A stretch of DNA of 7,828 nucleotides. Source: Prevotellaceae bacterium (lineage in GTDB: Bacteria > Bacteroidota > Bacteroidia > Bacteroidales > UBA932). The stretch covers positions 1-7,828 of the forward strand of contig JAIRUB010000142.1 in the NCBI GenBank assembly GCA_031254635.1, in the 5' to 3' direction. Below the pieces are notes generated by a model, which worked only from the letters and a program-made list of their open reading frames with translations, had not been told where the DNA came from and ran no database searches. This document shows positions 6,003 to 7,828 of this stretch, in pieces. Position 1 is the first letter of the stretch; every line of letters starts with the position of its first letter. Made by a program: the position numbers and the translations under genes.

Positions 6003-6080
6003 CATCCGCATTTTAAACCAATTGGCTTTTTTTTTGTCAAAATAAGAACAAAAATACATAAAAATAATAGATATTAAAGT

Positions 6081-7073
6081 ATGGAACCTGTAAATCTTAA
6101 GGAATTAAATGAGCGCATCCAATTAGAAAGCGCTTTTGTTGACATTGTAAGTATGGAAATGCAGAAGGTGATTGTGGGACAAAAACAACTCATCGAAAAT
6201 CTGCTTATCGGCCTCTTGGCCAACGGGCATATTTTGTTAGAGGGTGTTCCGGGCCTTGCAAAGACATTGGCTATCAACACGCTGGCTAACATAGTGGATG
6301 CGAAATTCAACCGCATTCAGTTTACGCCCGACCTCTTGCCTGCCGACCTTATAGGCACCATGATTTACAGCCAAAAGAGCGAACAATTTCACGTTAAACA
6401 AGGCCCTATTTTTGCTAATTTCATTTTGGCCGACGAAATTAACCGCTCTCCGGCAAAGGTGCAAAGCGCCCTACTCGAAGCTATGCAGGAACGGCAGGTA
6501 ACTATTGGCGAAAACACCTACAAATTGCCTGAACCTTTCCTTGTTTTGGCTACGCAGAACCCTATAGAACAGGAAGGCACTTATCCCCTGCCTGAAGCGC
6601 AGGTTGACCGTTTTATGCTGAAGGTGGTGGTGTCGTATCCGAAAAAAGAAGAAGAAAAATTAATTATCCGCCAGAATATCATCGGCGAATTTCCGACGCC
6701 CAACCGCCAGATGAAGTCCGAAGACATTATCAAGGCGCGTAAGGTGGTGCGCGATGTGTATATGGACGAAAAAATTGAGCGCTACATCGTGGACATCGTG
6801 TATGCTACCCGCACGCCCGAAGAATACGGTTTGAAAAATTTGAGTTCTATCTTGGCTTATGGCGCCTCGCCCCGCGCCAGCATCAGCTTGGCAATAGCAT
6901 CTAAGGCTTACGCCTTTATCAAACGCCGCGCTTACGTGATTCCTGAAGACGTGCGCGCCGTATGCTACGAGGTGATGCGCCACCGTATGGGACTTACCTA
7001 CGAAGCCGAAGCGGAAAATATCACCCCCGAAGATATTATTACCCAAGTGCTGAATTCAGTCGAAGTACCATAG
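6081..7073 (+). CDS. moxR: MoxR-family AAA+ ATPase
   Basis: MoxR ATPases act as chaperone-like partners of von Willebrand factor A (VWA)-domain proteins. In Bacteroidota they head operons with a DUF58 gene and Bat (aerotolerance) membrane proteins. The 330-residue protein is of normal length. Visible motifs are Walker A GVPGLAKT at 55-62, Walker B FILADE at 114-119 followed by INRSPAKVQSALLEAM, sensor 1 ATQNP at 157-161, the arginine-bearing EAQVDRF at 172-178, and sensor 2 GASPRAS at 261-267. The C-terminal lid helices follow, ending near ITPEDIITQVLNSVEVP. All residues expected for ATP binding and hydrolysis are present. The next operon gene, DUF58, begins at 7496; a small four-helix-bundle gene is wedged between them. 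The exact partner and substrate cannot be read from sequence. Confidence 0.94.
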   Translation: MEPVNLKELNERIQLESAFVDIVSMEMQKVIVGQKQLIENLLIGLLANGHILLEGVPGLAKTLAINTLANIVDAKFNRIQFTPDLLPADLIGTMIYSQKSEQFHVKQGPIFANFILADEINRSPAKVQSALLEAMQERQVTIGENTYKLPEPFLVLATQNPIEQEGTYPLPEAQVDRFMLKVVVSYPKKEEEKLIIRQNIIGEFPTPNRQMKSEDIIKARKVVRDVYMDEKIERYIVDIVYATRTPEEYGLKNLSSILAYGASPRASISLAIASKAYAFIKRRAYVIPEDVRAVCYEVMRHRMGLTYEAEAENITPEDIITQVLNSVEVP

Positions 7074-7076
7074 TAG

Positions 7077-7096
7077 TTGAAAATTGAAAGTTGAAA
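7077..7096 (+). repeat. Left inverted-repeat arm of the cassette
   Basis: Heptad-built arm, three bases after the moxR stop codon and ending at the ATG region of the four-helix-bundle gene. Its reverse complement recurs at 7471-7490 with one mismatch. In the mRNA the two arms could form a 20-base-pair stem enclosing the whole small gene and covering its start region. Confidence 0.8.
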
Positions 7097-7462
7097 ATGA
7101 TGAAAGATAGTATTGTTAGGGATAAGTCGTATGCTTTTGCTTTGAGAATAATCAAGGCGTACAAGTATTTAAGTCAAGAACAGCAAGAGTTTGTGTTGTC
7201 GAAACAAGTTTTACGTAGCGGAACTTCTATCGGAGCATTAGTTAAAGAAGCCGAACACGCACAATCATCGGCAGATTTTATCAATAAGATGAATATTGCC
7301 TTGAAAGAGGCCAACGAAACAGAGTATTGGCTGATGTTATTAAAAGACAGTAAATATATTGATAAAAAAAGTTACAATTCCATTCAGCAAGATTGCAGTG
7401 AATTGATAAAATTATTAGCAAGCATAGTAAAAACATCAAAGAAAAAATTAGAGAAAAAATAA
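7097..7462 (+). CDS. Four-helix bundle protein (23S rRNA intervening-sequence-protein / Avd-like family)
   Basis: The 121-residue product (from ATG 7097; ATG 7100 or TTG 7091 are alternatives) resembles the small helical family first seen in 23S rRNA intervening sequences. The Avd accessory proteins of diversity-generating retroelements also belong to it. Signature segments are DKSYAFALRIIKAYKYL, the helix-2 motif VLSKQVLRSGTSIGALVKEA, AQSSADFINKMNIALKEANE, and TEYWLMLLKDS, ending in a lysine-rich tail. No enzyme motif, signal peptide or membrane segment is visible. The family forms basic oligomers thought to bind nucleic acid, but its function is unknown. Codon use is A+T-richer than in moxR and DUF58. 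The gene lies wholly between inverted-repeat arms, in an operon junction where it does not belong, suggesting insertion. No reverse transcriptase or template repeat is nearby, so a retroelement role is not supported. Confidence 0.85.
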   Translation: MMKDSIVRDKSYAFALRIIKAYKYLSQEQQEFVLSKQVLRSGTSIGALVKEAEHAQSSADFINKMNIALKEANETEYWLMLLKDSKYIDKKSYNSIQQDCSELIKLLASIVKTSKKKLEKK

Positions 7463-7490
7463 TTTTCAACTTTCAACTTTCAATTCTCAA
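7463..7490 (+). repeat. Right inverted-repeat arm of the cassette (four heptad-like units)
   Basis: Units of the type TTTCAAC / TTTCAAT / TCTCAA run from one base after the stop of the four-helix-bundle gene to five bases before the DUF58 start codon. Bases 7471-7490 are the reverse complement of 7077-7096 at 19 of 20 positions. Bases 7463-7470 add one unit, so the arms could pair in more than one seven-base register. Confidence 0.8.
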
Positions 7491-7495
7491 TTAGT

Positions 7496-7828
7496 ATGAG
7501 CAGTGAGTTATTAAAAAACGTAAGAAAAATTGAAATAAAAACCCGTGGGTTGTCGCACCAGATTTTTGCGGGCGAATATCATAGCGCTTATAAGGGGCGT
7601 GGTATGGCGTTCAGCGAGGTGCGTGAATACCAGTATGGCGACGATGTTCGCAATATGGATTGGAATGTGACTGCCCGCCTAAGTACTCCTTACATCAAAA
7701 TTTATGAGGAAGAACGTGAGCTTACCGTTATGTTGTTAGTTGACGTGAGCGGCTCACGTTTGTTCGGCACTACCGAGAAACTGAAAAAAGACCTGATAGC
7801 CGAAGTAGCGGCAGTCTTGTCGTTCTCG
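7496..7828 (+). CDS. DUF58 domain-containing protein, N-terminal part (3' truncated by window)
   Basis: DUF58 proteins are VWA-like partners of MoxR ATPases and in Bacteroidota belong to the Bat operon. The 111 codons visible from ATG 7496 run to the last base without a stop. The protein opens MSSELLKNVRKIEIKTRGLS and shows the family core motif FSEVREYQYGDDVRNMDWN at 39-57, followed by TAR and YIKIYEEERE (67-76). The metal-ion-dependent adhesion site motif DVSGS is at 83-87, so the cofactor-binding residues are present. This soluble start lacks an N-terminal membrane segment, as in the Bacteroidota subgroup. The spacing to moxR is widened by the inserted cassette. The start codon overlaps the last base of the right-hand TAGTA repeat. 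Confidence 0.92.
   Translation, partial: MSSELLKNVRKIEIKTRGLSHQIFAGEYHSAYKGRGMAFSEVREYQYGDDVRNMDWNVTARLSTPYIKIYEEERELTVMLLVDVSGSRLFGTTEKLKKDLIAEVAAVLSFS

Larger units (their letters stand above)
7071..7496. mobile_element. Putative inverted-repeat cassette carrying a four-helix-bundle gene, flanked by TAGTA direct repeats
   Basis: TAGTA occurs at 7071-7075 and again at 7492-7496. Just inside lie inverted repeats: 7077-7096 pairs with 7471-7490 at 19 of 20 positions (single mismatch at 7081/7486). Both arms are built from units such as GTTGAAA and ATTGAAA, and the right arm has one extra unit at 7463-7470. The enclosed DNA holds one gene and no transposase. Deleting one TAGTA plus the interior would join the moxR stop TAG to the DUF58 ATG with a single T between them, a plausible ancestral junction. 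The repeats and spacing are seen directly. Mobility is inference, and a 5-base flank could match by chance. Confidence 0.6.

Noticed and set aside
5978..6040. Extended truA start at 6040 adding 21 residues
   Set aside because: The added residues are lysine-rich and absent from the family, whose first strand begins at MRYFICLSYNG; the DNA is A+T-rich spacer of promoter type.
7077..7490. Diversity-generating retroelement suggested by the Avd-like protein
   Set aside because: No reverse transcriptase, template repeat or variable repeat is present in the window; the family resemblance alone does not support a retroelement.
7077..7490. CRISPR array suggested by the repeated GTTGAAA units
   Set aside because: The units are contiguous heptads without spacers, arranged as two inverted arms around a gene; there are no cas genes.
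7743..7759. Perfect 8-base inverted repeat ACGTGAGC-G-GCTCACGT inside DUF58
   Set aside because: It falls in the codons for the conserved DVSGS metal-site motif, has no T-run and sits mid-gene; coding constraint explains it well enough.

Overview
The window looks like a chromosomal segment of a Bacteroidota (Bacteroidetes) bacterium. Four things point there: the family-level look of the proteins (three-gene ExbB-ExbD-TonB set, MoxR followed by a DUF58 gene as at the start of a Bat operon, remnants resembling ORF6N and DUF4199 proteins); a TAnnTTTG-type promoter box ahead of exbB; little sign of strong Shine-Dalgarno sites; and A+T-rich spacers made of 7-9 base tandem units. No database search was run, so all family names are recognised from sequence motifs.

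Layout. (1) Bases 1-1667, plus strand: the C-terminal 416 residues of elongation factor G (fusA, cut by the window start), then rpsJ for ribosomal protein S10. Where the rest of the S10 operon (rplC and onward) would be expected, rpsJ is followed by a terminator-like hairpin. (2) Bases 1746-2514: insertion-sequence debris. The N-terminus of one transposase is fused directly to the C-terminus of an IS630-type transposase, which itself has an internal deletion and frame change. (3) Bases 2515-4500, minus strand: an exbB-exbD-tonB operon, whose predicted promoter contains a run of 24 A. (4) Bases 4520-5200: two decayed genes, an ORF6N-type remnant on plus and a DUF4199-type membrane protein remnant on minus. 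(5) Bases 5240-5977, minus strand: truA, tRNA pseudouridine synthase. (6) Bases 6081-7828, plus strand: a MoxR AAA+ ATPase, a small four-helix-bundle (23S rRNA intervening-sequence-protein type) gene, and the start of a DUF58 gene cut by the window end.

The most interesting object is the small gene between moxR and DUF58. It sits inside near-perfect terminal inverted repeats built from heptads, and these are themselves flanked by the 5-base direct repeat TAGTA. Removing the element and one TAGTA copy would leave the moxR stop one base before the DUF58 start codon. It therefore looks like a transposase-less mobile cassette inserted cleanly into an operon junction. Its inverted arms could fold the gene out of the mRNA, much as intervening sequences fold out of 23S rRNA. 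Other points of interest are the homopolymer in the exbB promoter, the interrupted S10 operon, and the repeated occurrence of short tandem units in spacers.
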